A DNA stretch of 64,000 nucleotides from Rubrivivax sp. A210 (GCF_904426505.1 NZ_CAJGBN010000001.1:558001-622000); one strand, 5' to 3'; positions 16,210 to 26,076 are shown, counted from the first letter of the stretch. Numbers and translations are program-made. The notes: generated by a model from the sequence alone, not told the origin.

Positions 16210-18380
16210 CAGCACCTTCCTTTGCCGTAGTAGCAGCCGGTCTGCTGCCCGCGCACGTCGCCAGACACCTGGTTCTGTTCCAGCGGCGTGGCGTGGATTG
16301 AGGCGTAGAACTCGCTGAGGTCGAAGCGCGACCAGTCCAGGGCCGTCAGCTCGGCGGGCGTGAAGCCGCGGCAGTCGGGATTGCGAGCGTCGCCCCAGTC
16401 CACCGCGAGCTGGGCTCGACCCTGTTCCTGGATCACGCGACCGAGCAGGGAGCTGAAGCAGCAGGCCGAGTGCGTGCGCTCGACGCAGCTGCCGAATATG
16501 GCCCGGCTGGAGCAGTACTCGCCCACGGCGTGGCAGCGCCCCTCGCTCTTCTGGCGGTAGGTGTCCTGTTCGTCCTGGCTGCACTGCTGTATCAAGGCGG
16601 AGTCGCTGCAGCAGTTGTCGAGCCCGAAGCTCCCAACCGTGCAGCGGCGGTCCTGCCCCTTGAAAATCTGTACCGCCGAGCCGTCGACGGTCATGTCCTT
16701 GCCCGCCTCCTGGTGAGCTTCCAACTGGCTGACCGCCTGCGCAAACCCTGTGTTGGAAGTCTTGGTGCTGTCCCAGCATGAGCCGCCTGCGCAATAGCTG
16801 GAATCGCCGCAGTTCAGCGCCGACGAAAAGACGGCATCAGCTGTCTTGCAGTCAACGGCCTGCGTCGCCTGCAGGCAGCGGCCGGCGCTGTCGACCGACA
16901 CGCATCCAGCATCGCCAGCCGGGCTACAGGCCGCGAACGCGGCCGCACCACAGGTCGACGATGCGTCGAGCGTCGTGCACTCAAACTGGTTGGAGTAGGA
17001 CCAGCACTCGCGCCTGACGGACACGCCATCGATCACCCTCGTGGAGGGTCCGTCGGTGCAGACACTGCGGGTCCGTACACATTGGGACTGCCCGATCGGC
17101 CCGACGGTCGGCTTGACCAGGGTGCTGCCGGTATCCAAGCCGTCCTTGGCCTGGAGCGGCGCGCGTGCCTCTTGACTCGCGCACGAGTCCGTCCAGACAT
17201 CCCCGCTGGCCGGTAGCAAGGTCGGCTCGGCGAAGCTGAGCGCAGTGCTGTAGTGCCGCCCGCCACTCCACTGCCAGCCTGACGGCGTAGCGGGGCCCAC
17301 CGCGCCCCAGTAGGCGGCGACCCCGCCGGCGACACCCCAATATTCGAGAGCCCCAGCGGAAGCGGCGGCGTCGTAGTCCTGGTAGGGCACGAAGCAGGTC
17401 GCTTCGCTGCCGCCAGGAGGGTAACCGGAGAAGCTGATGTCGGCACCCCTGACCTGACCGGCCTGAGTGCAGGCGTAACCGGGCTCGATCGCAGGTGTCT
17501 GGACAAAGTGCACCGTCAGGTTGCACTGCCCATTGCTGCATCCAGGCCCTTCCCAGGCCACCTCGATCGGGAAGCAGTAGCCACTCCAGTGCGGCTGGAG
17601 GCCTCCGACCACCTGGGGCGTGCCGCCGGTCTGCGGCTGAGGCCTGGACAGGTCCAGGGTCACAGACAAGGGCCCTGAGCATGTGCCGTGCGAACCCCAG
17701 GCGTTGAACGTGAAGGGAACCCGGCCATTGCCGGTCGCATTGCAGTAGGCGACAACCGACATCTCGCCGCCGATGTTCGCGGAAGCCAGCACGCTGCCCA
17801 CGTTGCAGGAATACCTATCAACGGGGCTCACACTGAGCGTCTTGGTGCAGGGCTCGGACTGCCAGGCGCCGGTGTCCAGGGTGCAGCTTCGGCGCTCGAA
17901 CTGCGCGGGTGTGGTGAGGGTTCCTCCCACGGAACAGGCGTTGTAGGTCGACGCGATGTCGCCGAGAACGGCCGTCGGATTGCGCACCGCCTCCTGGGCG
18001 GCGAGCACCGGGCTGGCGGGCGTGAGATCGCTGGCGGGCCGCTGGGCAGTTGCCACCCGCGCCCCCGAGCACACGGGGTCGGACGGATTCGACGCGCACC
18101 GCGCTCGCATCGCCGCGGTGGGCCCTGCCGTGTCCTGGCGGCCATAGATCTGCTTCTCTGGCGGATCGGCAGTGAAGCCGCGTATGGTGTTGGCCACGAC
18201 GCCCTGGCTCTGGCCGTTGCGCAGGTTCAGTGCGTCGCTGTTGGCCCGCTGGGTTCCCAAGGCCTTGGCATCGTCGAAGGCGCTCTGCGGCGTTGCCGGT
18301 GCCTGCTGCTGGGCAGCGGCCGGCGCGCCCAGCATGGCCAGGGCAGCCAGGGCCGAGATCCCGATCCGGACCCGCCTCAT
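16209..18380 (-). CDS. traN: TraN, outer-membrane mating-pair stabilisation protein
   Basis: 723 residues with a signal peptide (MRRVRIGISALAALAMLGAPAAA) and very many cysteines, typical of TraN, the adhesin that contacts the recipient outer membrane. Family signatures include CFPIEVAW, TVHFVQTP and, near the C-terminus, HSACCFSSLLGRVIQEQGR followed by DCRGFTPAELTALDW. GGAGG precedes the ATG by 7 bases and the start overlaps trbC by 4. The central region (about 200-450) is where receptor specificity usually lies. Confidence 0.9.
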   Translation of the reverse strand: MRRVRIGISALAALAMLGAPAAAQQQAPATPQSAFDDAKALGTQRANSDALNLRNGQSQGVVANTIRGFTADPPEKQIYGRQDTAGPTAAMRARCASNPSDPVCSGARVATAQRPASDLTPASPVLAAQEAVRNPTAVLGDIASTYNACSVGGTLTTPAQFERRSCTLDTGAWQSEPCTKTLSVSPVDRYSCNVGSVLASANIGGEMSVVAYCNATGNGRVPFTFNAWGSHGTCSGPLSVTLDLSRPQPQTGGTPQVVGGLQPHWSGYCFPIEVAWEGPGCSNGQCNLTVHFVQTPAIEPGYACTQAGQVRGADISFSGYPPGGSEATCFVPYQDYDAAASAGALEYWGVAGGVAAYWGAVGPATPSGWQWSGGRHYSTALSFAEPTLLPASGDVWTDSCASQEARAPLQAKDGLDTGSTLVKPTVGPIGQSQCVRTRSVCTDGPSTRVIDGVSVRRECWSYSNQFECTTLDASSTCGAAAFAACSPAGDAGCVSVDSAGRCLQATQAVDCKTADAVFSSALNCGDSSYCAGGSCWDSTKTSNTGFAQAVSQLEAHQEAGKDMTVDGSAVQIFKGQDRRCTVGSFGLDNCCSDSALIQQCSQDEQDTYRQKSEGRCHAVGEYCSSRAIFGSCVERTHSACCFSSLLGRVIQEQGRAQLAVDWGDARNPDCRGFTPAELTALDWSRFDLSEFYASIHATPLEQNQVSGDVRGQQTGCYYGKGRC

Positions 18381-19123
18381 GGGCGACCTCCCATCACCAG
18401 CAATCGATCCCGCGTGCGCCGCGCCACCTCGGCGAGATCGGCGTCGCCGCGCTCGATTTCGGCCAGCGCGTGGTCGATGCTCACGTCTCCGGCGAGCTTG
18501 GCGTATGCCGACCCCTGGCACTGGCTTTGGCCGCAGGCGACCAGCATCGGACGGGCGGGGTCAATGAGGACGAAGCTGGGCACTGCCCCGACTTCGAACC
18601 GCCTGTAGAGCATGGGATCGATCTGCCAGGCCACCCGTCGCTGGCCCATCACCTCCGTGATCGCCGCGGCGGTCTTCTTCAGCGACATTTCCTTCACGCC
18701 CCGCAGGACCAGGGTGGCGCGCACGCGCTCGGCATCGGCCACCAGCCGTTCGAGGCTGGGCGTGGGCATGCCCAGGCTGACGAAGATCAGCAGGCCCGCG
18801 GCGACGCGATCGGCGCCGCTCTCGGCCGCCGGTCCCCTGCGCATTTGCTCGTACTGCTCGGCCAGGCGGGACAGATCGACGCCGGCGCCGGGCCCGGATT
18901 CGGCCGAAGGTGGCCGCACGCCCGAACTGCGCTGTTGCTCCCTGGTGGCCCGCTCGAGGTCGGCGGGCGAAGGCAGCAGGCGGCGCGCCGCCTCCAGCTC
19001 GGCCGCGTCGGGCAAGCGCACCGGCGGAGTCGCCAGGCCTTCCGCAGCCCGTGCGGCTGCCAGGCACGTCAAGGCCGCGAGAACGGCGGCGCGGCGGCAA
19101 GAATTGAGGTTAGGAAGGTGCAT
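18377..19123 (-). CDS. trbC: TrbC, F-type pilus assembly protein
   Basis: 248 residues, exported (leader RRAAVLAALTCLAAARA). The C-terminal half matches TrbC: LLIFVSLGMPTPSLERLVADA, VLRGVKEMSLKKTAAAI and VGAVPSFVL, a thioredoxin-like fold without the catalytic cysteines. The N-terminal half is low complexity. TrbC is a periplasmic component needed for pilus assembly. It lies between traU and traN as in F. Confidence 0.9.
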   Translation of the reverse strand: MHLPNLNSCRRAAVLAALTCLAAARAAEGLATPPVRLPDAAELEAARRLLPSPADLERATREQQRSSGVRPPSAESGPGAGVDLSRLAEQYEQMRRGPAAESGADRVAAGLLIFVSLGMPTPSLERLVADAERVRATLVLRGVKEMSLKKTAAAITEVMGQRRVAWQIDPMLYRRFEVGAVPSFVLIDPARPMLVACGQSQCQGSAYAKLAGDVSIDHALAEIERGDADLAEVARRTRDRLLVMGGRP

Positions 19124-19140
19124 GGTCGAGCTCGGGCCCT

Positions 19141-20253
19141 TCAATCGGACACGCAGCAGTTGCGCTTGCGAAACACCTGGTAGGAGAAGTCCTCGCCGCG
19201 GATCGGGTACTCGCGGCCCATGCCCCAGATCTGCGTCGTGCGACCCAGCGGCTGGCAGCAACGGTTGAGGCCCGTTCCATCGGTGCCACCAACCAGTGGT
19301 ATGGGGTAGACCAACTGGGTCTTGTAGCCGCGCTTGTCCATCAGCGGAGCGGGGTAGCCGTTGCATACCGCGCCCTCCCCATGCCACTGCCAGGCGATGA
19401 ACAGCCGGTGCAGCTTGGCCAGGATGCGATGGGTCAGCAGCGACGACGCCTGGATGCCGCCGATGTGGACGGGGACGTTTCCGTTCATCGGGTAGACCGG
19501 GCCGTTGCAGCCCGAGCACCAGAACAACTCGCGAATGCCGAAGCCGACACTGGCCATGGTGCAGTCCACCGAGCAAGCGGCGATGGCCAGCAGGTTGGCG
19601 AACAGCGGCGCCTCGGGCTCGAGGATGGCCGTCTCCTCGTCGTCGTGCCAGGCCGAGTCGTACTCGGACATATAGGCCAGGTCCAGCGAGCCGCTTTCCA
19701 GGCACTGCTGGTCCAGCAGCGCATTCAGGTAGTACAGCAGGGGATTGGCGTACAGATGGGTCTGGTAGAAGCCGTCCCTGCTCACCCGGTCCCGGCTCAC
19801 ATAGGACTGCGCGCCAGGTGGCTTGAAGGCGTCGCCGCCACTCATGTACATGCCACCCAAGGATGGAAAGCAGAAGGGTGTGCGGGTGTGCTCGACCAGG
19901 CGGGTCGGCTCCCAGAACCCGATCTCCAGGCCCATGCGGTAGTAAGGCGGCAGCGGGATGGGACAGAAGCAGATCGGCGAGCCCGGGTTCTCGATGTCCT
20001 CTTGTCCGGCCTCGACCGCGAAGGCGCCGATGCTGATGGGGAAGATGCACTGCCAGCAGATGTCGGAGATCGGGTTGGCCCACTCTCCGTAGCAGGTCAC
20101 CTCGCCGATGGCCGAGCCGCCGCCGGTCACCACGGCCTGCGCGCTGCCGACGGCCGTGCAGGCGACCAGGGCCGCAAGGATCTGCCGGGAGCCGCGGCCG
20201 AGTCGCGCACGCAGCGTACGCAGCAGACGGGAAAGTAGCTTCAAGAAACTCAT
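19141..20253 (-). CDS. traU: TraU, F-type pilus assembly protein
   Basis: 370 residues, exported, cysteine-rich. Highly conserved TraU features are visible: ISDICWQCIFPISIG, CFCPIPLPPYYRMGLEIGFWEP, WHGEGAVCNGYPAP and a C-terminal RKRNCC. TraU is needed for efficient pilus assembly and DNA transfer. It overlaps traW by 4 bases. Confidence 0.92.
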   Translation of the reverse strand: MSFLKLLSRLLRTLRARLGRGSRQILAALVACTAVGSAQAVVTGGGSAIGEVTCYGEWANPISDICWQCIFPISIGAFAVEAGQEDIENPGSPICFCPIPLPPYYRMGLEIGFWEPTRLVEHTRTPFCFPSLGGMYMSGGDAFKPPGAQSYVSRDRVSRDGFYQTHLYANPLLYYLNALLDQQCLESGSLDLAYMSEYDSAWHDDEETAILEPEAPLFANLLAIAACSVDCTMASVGFGIRELFWCSGCNGPVYPMNGNVPVHIGGIQASSLLTHRILAKLHRLFIAWQWHGEGAVCNGYPAPLMDKRGYKTQLVYPIPLVGGTDGTGLNRCCQPLGRTTQIWGMGREYPIRGEDFSYQVFRKRNCCVSD

Positions 20254-20885
20254 TGCGGGACCAGCTCCTGGATCAGCAGCTCACGACCTTCCTGGCTGAC
20301 CCGCACCGGCACGGCCGTGAGGCCCAGGCGCTTGACCGTGCGGCCGTTCTGGTCGAAGTAGACCGGCCGCTTCCAATCCTGTGAGAGCTGGAGCGGTGAG
20401 CCGCCGACCAGGATGGGTTTGATCAACCCTTTTGCCTTCGCCAGTTCGGATCTGGCCAGTGCCACCTGGGCCGGGTCGCGCCCGTCGAAGATCAGCCAGG
20501 TCGATCGCATCGAAACGACATCGAGCGGGTTGGCGACCGTGCCGCCGGGGACGACCACCCTGCCCTTGTCGTCGAGCACCGATTCGTCGAAGCGGACCGA
20601 CGGATCGAAGCGCCAGGACCGGGCGACCTGGACGCGGCGCAGCCCCGGCACCGGCGCGGGCGTGTGCACGCTGGCTTGCACACGGCGCTTGGCTTCGGCC
20701 TCTATGCGCGCGAGTTCGCCGCTGGCCTGCTTCTCACGCAGCAAGCCCGTGATCGAATCGAGCATGTCGGGCTCGGCGATGGGGTAGACCGGCCCCACGG
20801 TGCCCAGGTCGTGCGCCCAGCACCCGGCCGGTACAAGCGCAGCGACCAGGACAAGCATGCCGGCGAGGTTGGGCACGGTCACCAC
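20250..20885 (-). CDS. traW: TraW, F-type pilus assembly protein
   Basis: 211 residues. Exported; the mature region starts HDLGTVGPVYPIAEPDML, the TraW signature, and ends GRTVKRLGLTAVPVRVSQEG. The start is probably GTG at 20885, overlapping the peptidase gene; Met9 is an alternative. TraW works with TrbC and TraU in the periplasm in pilus assembly. Confidence 0.9.
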   Translation of the reverse strand: MVTVPNLAGMLVLVAALVPAGCWAHDLGTVGPVYPIAEPDMLDSITGLLREKQASGELARIEAEAKRRVQASVHTPAPVPGLRRVQVARSWRFDPSVRFDESVLDDKGRVVVPGGTVANPLDVVSMRSTWLIFDGRDPAQVALARSELAKAKGLIKPILVGGSPLQLSQDWKRPVYFDQNGRTVKRLGLTAVPVRVSQEGRELLIQELVPQ

Positions 20886-21472
20886 AGCTTCACCGCCTTG
20901 CCCACCAGGGCGCCCGCCGGCACCAGGCCCATGACGGCATAGCGCGAGTCCAGCGCATCGGCGTGGGGCGCCCAGACGTAGACGAAGCCCGGGGGGATGG
21001 TCTGCGGAGACACCGGCGTCAATGGCACGCCATGGCTCGAGGTCGGCTTGCAGCGCCCGACAGCCAGGCGGCCGCCACGGGTCTGCAGGTAGACCTGGTC
21101 GCCTTCGACCTCGACGCGATCCCCTGGGATGCCCACCAGGTACTTGATCAGCCCCTCGCCCATCCTGGGGCCTGCCAGCGAGACTTCCATCCCGACCTTG
21201 CGCTGCAGGCGTGCAAGCATGCCTTCCGGGTAGTAGCGCTCGAGCGGGCGTCCTGCATAGCCGAAGACCACCAGGTCACCGGGCCTGGCCGGCGCACCCT
21301 TGATGACCAGGGCCAGGCTGGTGTGGACGCTGTCGGTGGCCACCACCGCCAGGCTATAGGCCTGGGCCAGGAGACCGAGGACCAGAACGAGCGCCACGTC
21401 ACGGGGCAACTGATGTCGGATCTGCGGCCAGCGTTGTTGCAGCCGCATGGCGATGCGCTCATGCAGGCTCAT
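20879..21472 (-). CDS. S26-family signal peptidase of the transfer system (TrhF/TraF type)
   Basis: 197 residues: N-terminal membrane helix (DVALVLVLGLLAQAYSLAVV), then S26 boxes: a basic GD box (YLVGIPGDRVEVEGDQVYL) and a final box (SRYAVMGLVPAGALVGKAV). The usual SxP motif around the catalytic serine is replaced by DSVHTSLAL, so the nucleophile is probably the Ser of TDS. Members process propilin or other transfer proteins. Situated between trbI and traW as in SXT/IncA/C-like systems. Confidence 0.85.
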   Translation of the reverse strand: MSLHERIAMRLQQRWPQIRHQLPRDVALVLVLGLLAQAYSLAVVATDSVHTSLALVIKGAPARPGDLVVFGYAGRPLERYYPEGMLARLQRKVGMEVSLAGPRMGEGLIKYLVGIPGDRVEVEGDQVYLQTRGGRLAVGRCKPTSSHGVPLTPVSPQTIPPGFVYVWAPHADALDSRYAVMGLVPAGALVGKAVKLW

Positions 21473-21888
21473 GGCGCATACCCCGCGCGCAGCGGCAAGC
21501 CCATGCGACGCGCCGCCTCGGCCGTGAAGTCCGGCATCGTCGCATCGGCGCCGATCACGGCGGCCATGGCCACGATGGCGCAGCGGCACTCGCCGGACAA
21601 GTCCTTGAGGACGCCCTCCAGCATCGGGCCGAAGTCCTCGGCGCGGCGCAGACCCGCCGCTACCGTCGGCGGGGCCGAAGCCGCCCCATCGACGGGTGCT
21701 GCCGCGCCACGGTTGATGGCGCGATCCTTGAGGCTCAGGTCGGCGGCCGCGTACAGCCGGGCGATGTCGATCAGGGCCAGGCGCGGCGTGCGCGGCTGGC
21801 GCACCCGCAGGTCGTAGATACCCAGCGCCAGGGCACAGACGCAGGTAGCGATCAGCACGGTGACGAGGTGGCGCGCCATGGCCGTCAC
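21469..21888 (-). CDS. trbI: TrbI, F-type conjugation protein
   Basis: 139 residues: one N-terminal membrane helix (LVTVLIATCVCALALGIY), then a periplasmic part beginning RVRQPRTPRLALIDIARLY, the F-type TrbI pattern, and ending in the small conserved helix region near ADATMPDFTAE. In F it influences pilus retraction and length. It overlaps traC and the peptidase gene by 4 bases each. Confidence 0.8.
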   Translation of the reverse strand: MTAMARHLVTVLIATCVCALALGIYDLRVRQPRTPRLALIDIARLYAAADLSLKDRAINRGAAAPVDGAASAPPTVAAGLRRAEDFGPMLEGVLKDLSGECRCAIVAMAAVIGADATMPDFTAEAARRMGLPLRAGYAP

Positions 21889-24503
21889 TGCGCCTCTTCG
21901 ATACCGCGGCGGCGCAGCACGGCGTCGATCGCCTGTGTCACCGTCGCACCGCGCTGGATCTCATCGTCCAGCGGTGTGTTGTCCTCGGCCCGGTTCGAGA
22001 ACAGCAGCATGGTGCTGGGATTGAGCACCAGGCGCACCACGCCCTTAAACAGGCCGGAGTGGACATACCACTCGCGGAAGCTGCCCGAACTGGTAGCAAT
22101 CGAGGTCAGGAGCCGACGCAGGCCATCGTCGAGGCGGATCGCGCTGCCGCTGGCGATGGCCTCGATCGAGTTCTCGGACTGCTTGCCCATCATGATGTAC
22201 TCGCTCTGGTTCCAGATCGAGGCGCCATAGGGCGAGCTGAAGTAGTGCGCCACATCCTGCGTGGCGGTGATGGCCGAGCCGTTGTACTTGCGCACCCGCA
22301 GGTAGAGCTTCTCCAGGAACTCGGCCAGCACGCGATCGTCGCTGCCGTTGCCAGCCAGGGCTTCCTTGGCCTCGTCCATGATGAAGAGCTTCTGGCGGTG
22401 CCGCTCTTCCAGCATTTCCTGCGTTACCTGGTACAGCAGGATCATCTGCACGACCGAACGCAGATGCGGATTGCTCGACAGCTCCTGCATCTCGAAGACG
22501 AGGAAGTCGTTGCTGAAGTCCAGGTTGGACCGGCCCTCGAAGTAGGCCGCGTAAGGGCCGCCAGCGGCAAACGGCGCGAGCATGTCGGCCATGTCCAGGT
22601 AGCGCTGGTCGACCGGCCGGTCCTCGTAGAGGCGGCCGGACTTGTAGCGCTGCATGATGTGGGTGACCGTCATGTCGCGGCCGTGGGCGACGTACTCCTC
22701 CTTGATCACCGTGGCCAGGGTGGCGTAGATGGCCGGATCGAGCGCCGCGTGCGGGCTGGCCATCTTGGCCAGCAGGGGCTGGAGCACGGCGACGTCGTCG
22801 TCGATCCCGCCGCAGAGCTCGCCGTCGATATCCTGGGGCTCGGACACCAGGCTGAACGGATTGACGCAGATGCGGGCATCGTGGGTGAAACGCACGAACT
22901 GGCCCCCGATGCGGCCGGTCAGGCGCTCGAAGCTTCGTCCGGCCTCGAATACCCGGACCAGCGCACCCCGAGACGAGTAGGCGGCGGCGATCTCCTGCAG
23001 CAGCGTGGACTTGCCCGCGCCCACGCCGCCGACGATGGCGACGTTCTTGCCGCCGTTGGTGTTGTCGAAGAAGTCCAGCGTCGTCAACTGGCCCCGTCGC
23101 CCCACCATCAGCATGGTCGGCGTGCCGGTGCCCTTGCCTTCCGCCACGAGTGGCGCGAGGTGGATGGTGTTGCCGGAGGTTCGCAGCTCGAAGCGCTTGA
23201 GCTGATGCAGGTCGGCCGTGAACGGCTTGGACATGCCCATCGGCAGGGACTGCAGCAAGGCGGCCCGGTGGATGAAGCCGTCGACGACGAGCTCGAAGCC
23301 GCGCGCCCGCCAGAGGTCGCGCAGCGCGCTCTCGGCACGCCCACCCTGGCCTGGCTGGGTGAAGAGGACGACCTGGTGGTAAGTCCACACCAGCTTGCCG
23401 CCGCCGGAGAGCGCCTTGAGGGCGTTGTCCCAGTCCTGGTTGCGCTCGGCGAAGCCAGGGCTGTACTGGGCGATGTCGCCGCTGGCATTGCGCTGGGCCT
23501 GGGCCTTGTCGGCGATGGCCGCGCTGCTCATCGAATCCTGGTCGGGGATGGACACCCCCATCGTCACCAGGAAGGGACAAGGCAGCTGCAGGCTGTCCTG
23601 GAACATGTCGCCCACCAGGGCCGACATGCCCCACAGCGCGAATGTCTTGGGCGTGCGCTGCACCGACAGGAAGCGCAGCTCGACGCGCTCGTCATCGCCT
23701 CCACCCAGCCGTTCCACCAACACCTTGGACGGGTCGCTCCAGTCGGCCGTTGTGTCGCGGTCGACGATCTGGTCGCACAGCGGCTTGTGCTCTGCGTAGG
23801 ACACGGGTTCGAGATGCGAGGCCCGCAAGCGACCCGGGTTCAGCCACTCTCCGACCAGGCCGATCAGGCGGTCGGCGTCGACGACGCTGGCCGGAAAATG
23901 GGCCGCCAGAAGCGTGCTGCGCATGCCCTCCCGGATGTCGAGCAGCTTGTCCAAGCGCTGCTGGTCGCGGACATTTCCGGGCAAGGTCACCGAGACGAAG
24001 ATCTGGAAGTCGCGCACCAGGAAGGCGACATCGCCCGACAGCGGCTGCCGCGACGCCTGCAGCAAGTGGGCATAGCGCCGGCGCGCCATCACCCGGAAGA
24101 CATTGGCATTGCGGGCGGGTCGGCCGCCACGCAGGGCGGCCTTGCCGACCGCATCCTCGTCGGCGCGGCGCAGGTTGGCGTAGTCGCGCAACTGGGGGCC
24201 GACATTGGGCGAAGCCCACAGGTGGATCTGCATCGTCGCGTCGGTGGGCATGCGCGCATACAGGCCCTTGAGACGCTCGGCCGTGTCCTGGTTGGCCCCG
24301 GTCTGGGGAGTGACCTCGAGCACGAAGCCCAGCGAGTCACGGTTGATGAAGACCCGCTCGGCCGGACGGTAGGCGCTGTAGGGCAGCCAGCTCGCCATGC
24401 GCGCACCCGACTCGGTGAGATCGACGACCGGGCCCGCCTCGATTTCGGCCGGCGTGGGCGGGGCCAACAGGGCCCTGGCACGGGAAATCAGGTCGGCGAT
24501 CAC
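21885..24503 (-). CDS. traC: TraC, VirB4-family ATPase of the T4SS
   Basis: 872 residues. The energising ATPase at the inner-membrane base of the channel. Walker A GGVGAGKST is near residue 492, Walker B-like QKLFIMDEAKEAL near 709 and VFEMQELSSNPHLRSVVQ between them. The N-terminal domain (1-250) matches TraC_F. Length agrees with F TraC (about 875). It overlaps traV and trbI by 4 bases. Confidence 0.93.
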   Translation of the reverse strand: MIADLISRARALLAPPTPAEIEAGPVVDLTESGARMASWLPYSAYRPAERVFINRDSLGFVLEVTPQTGANQDTAERLKGLYARMPTDATMQIHLWASPNVGPQLRDYANLRRADEDAVGKAALRGGRPARNANVFRVMARRRYAHLLQASRQPLSGDVAFLVRDFQIFVSVTLPGNVRDQQRLDKLLDIREGMRSTLLAAHFPASVVDADRLIGLVGEWLNPGRLRASHLEPVSYAEHKPLCDQIVDRDTTADWSDPSKVLVERLGGGDDERVELRFLSVQRTPKTFALWGMSALVGDMFQDSLQLPCPFLVTMGVSIPDQDSMSSAAIADKAQAQRNASGDIAQYSPGFAERNQDWDNALKALSGGGKLVWTYHQVVLFTQPGQGGRAESALRDLWRARGFELVVDGFIHRAALLQSLPMGMSKPFTADLHQLKRFELRTSGNTIHLAPLVAEGKGTGTPTMLMVGRRGQLTTLDFFDNTNGGKNVAIVGGVGAGKSTLLQEIAAAYSSRGALVRVFEAGRSFERLTGRIGGQFVRFTHDARICVNPFSLVSEPQDIDGELCGGIDDDVAVLQPLLAKMASPHAALDPAIYATLATVIKEEYVAHGRDMTVTHIMQRYKSGRLYEDRPVDQRYLDMADMLAPFAAGGPYAAYFEGRSNLDFSNDFLVFEMQELSSNPHLRSVVQMILLYQVTQEMLEERHRQKLFIMDEAKEALAGNGSDDRVLAEFLEKLYLRVRKYNGSAITATQDVAHYFSSPYGASIWNQSEYIMMGKQSENSIEAIASGSAIRLDDGLRRLLTSIATSSGSFREWYVHSGLFKGVVRLVLNPSTMLLFSNRAEDNTPLDDEIQRGATVTQAIDAVLRRRGIEEAQ

Positions 24504-25195
24504 GGCCGGACCTCCCCGCGCGCGCCGGCCTTGGCGGCGGCATCGCGTTCGGCAGCGGCTGCGGCCTGGGCCCTGCCCTGCCGCATGGCCTCTTCCATGG
24601 CCTGCGGGCCTGTGCGCGCCGCCGGCGCCGGGCTGGCAGCGGCGGGCTTGGGCGACGAGGGGACCGCTTCGCCGACGAGGGCGGCGCCGGCCTTGGCTGG
24701 CGCGAATTCGCGCCGAATCTGGGCCCGGTTGTGCTCGATCAGCCAGCGGCCGGCGTCAACCTGCAGGTAGACGTAGCTCTGGTCGTGCAGATCGCCGTCG
24801 GCGTCCTCCCAGGGTGCGATCCAGACCCGGACGATGGTCGGCTCGGATCGAATCGCGCCGATCTCTGGCGGCGCCACTGCCTTGCGATAGGCCGGCAGCT
24901 TGGGAGGCGCCTTCTGGGCCTCTCCAGGGCCCGGAAAGGTGCCGTCCGGTGTTGCATTGACGGTCTCGGGGCTGTTGACCACCGGGGCCGCTGGCACGGC
25001 CTTGTGCAACCGCTGCGACGGCAGGTTGCCGGCGCGCTCGTTGTGGTGCACGCCCGAGACACTCTGGCAGGGGACGCCCTCGGGCGCCTTGCACTGGAAC
25101 TCGGAGTTCGACCCCAGACCGGAGAGGTTGACGCAGGCCGAGACGAAGAGGGCCGCGACGAGCGGCGCGAGGCGACGAAGGCGAAGAAAGTCCAT
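24500..25195 (-). CDS. traV: TraV, outer-membrane lipoprotein of the T4SS core
   Basis: 231 residues. Lipoprotein signal peptide with lipobox LFVSAC, then the TraV pattern FQCKAPEGVPCQSVSGVH with two conserved cysteines and VRVWIAPWEDADGDLHDQSYVYL. The C-terminus is Ala-rich. TraV anchors TraK and TraB at the outer membrane. The start is Met 25195, which gives the signal peptide. Confidence 0.9.
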   Translation of the reverse strand: MDFLRLRRLAPLVAALFVSACVNLSGLGSNSEFQCKAPEGVPCQSVSGVHHNERAGNLPSQRLHKAVPAAPVVNSPETVNATPDGTFPGPGEAQKAPPKLPAYRKAVAPPEIGAIRSEPTIVRVWIAPWEDADGDLHDQSYVYLQVDAGRWLIEHNRAQIRREFAPAKAGAALVGEAVPSSPKPAAASPAPAARTGPQAMEEAMRQGRAQAAAAAERDAAAKAGARGEVRP

Positions 25196-25221
25196 GGTGG
25201 CGGAGGTCCGGTTGGCTGGAT

Positions 25222-26049
25222 TCAGCGGGGTGCGGTCTTCACGGTCGAGCTCGCCGAGATGCCGGCGCCGCCACGGCTGCGCTGGGCCTCCAACTGGGGC
25301 TCGGCCAGCCAGGCGGCGAGCTGGGACGCCGGCAGGCTGCCGGCCTTCTTGCGCCCGTCGGCTGCGACGAGGGTCGGCGTGCCGGTGATGCCGAGTGACT
25401 TGGCCAGCGCTTCGGCGGTATCGCCATGGCCTGCCGCACACTCGGCTGCGGCAGGCTGCGGAGCCTGCCCGCGCAGCATCCAGGCGGCCCAGGCCGCAGC
25501 CGGGTCAGCGGCGCAGGAGATGTCGCTCGCCAGGCGCCTGGACTCGGGGCCCAGCAGCGGAATCACGAAGGTGTAGACGGTCAAGTCGTCCAAGCCCGCG
25601 AGCGTCTGCTGGAGTTGTCTGCAGTAGCCGCACTGCGGGTCGGCAAAGACGTAGAGCACCCGAGAGCCCTGGCCCCGGGTGTGGCGCAGCGCGCGCGCCT
25701 TCGGCAGCGCTGCAACGTCGACGCGGTCGAGGGCTGCCTTGCGGTCGGCCGTCAGGTCACGCCGCTCCTGCATATCCCAGACGTTGCCGAACAGCGCATA
25801 GCGGCCGCTGGCGTCCATGTAGGCGACGTTCCTGCCCATCACCACCTCGTAGAGGCCGGCGATGGGCGAGGCCGCCACACTGTCGATGCGAGTGCCGGGA
25901 TTGCGGGCCTGCAACCGCTCGCGCACCGTGGAAAGGGCATCCACGTCAGCGGCGCGGGCCGCAGACGGGAGGACAACCAAGCCAAGTACCAAGGCAAGAT
26001 TGCCGAGGAGGATCAGCGCTTGGAGAGACGTGATGCTGTCGCGAGTCAT
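25222..26049 (-). CDS. dsbC: DsbC-family disulfide isomerase of the transfer operon
   Basis: 275 residues, exported (LGNLALVLGLVVLPSAARA). N-terminal dimerisation-like domain (VRERLQARNPGTRIDSVAASPIAGLYEVV) and thioredoxin domain with C140-G-Y-C143 (ADPQCGYCRQL) and the cis-Pro GTPTLV. Likely isomerises disulfides in the cysteine-rich TraN, TraU and TraH. The ATG at 26049 has GGAAG 8 bases upstream; an ATG 24 bases earlier is in frame. Confidence 0.9.
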   Translation of the reverse strand: MTRDSITSLQALILLGNLALVLGLVVLPSAARAADVDALSTVRERLQARNPGTRIDSVAASPIAGLYEVVMGRNVAYMDASGRYALFGNVWDMQERRDLTADRKAALDRVDVAALPKARALRHTRGQGSRVLYVFADPQCGYCRQLQQTLAGLDDLTVYTFVIPLLGPESRRLASDISCAADPAAAWAAWMLRGQAPQPAAAECAAGHGDTAEALAKSLGITGTPTLVAADGRKKAGSLPASQLAAWLAEPQLEAQRSRGGAGISASSTVKTAPR

Positions 26050-26076
26050 ACAGGGCTTCCGGATTGAGGACATGAG

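Noticed and set aside
22059..24770. A 903-codon open frame on the plus strand
   Set aside because: Antisense to traC, which has clear ATPase motifs; its composition is that of a shadow frame.
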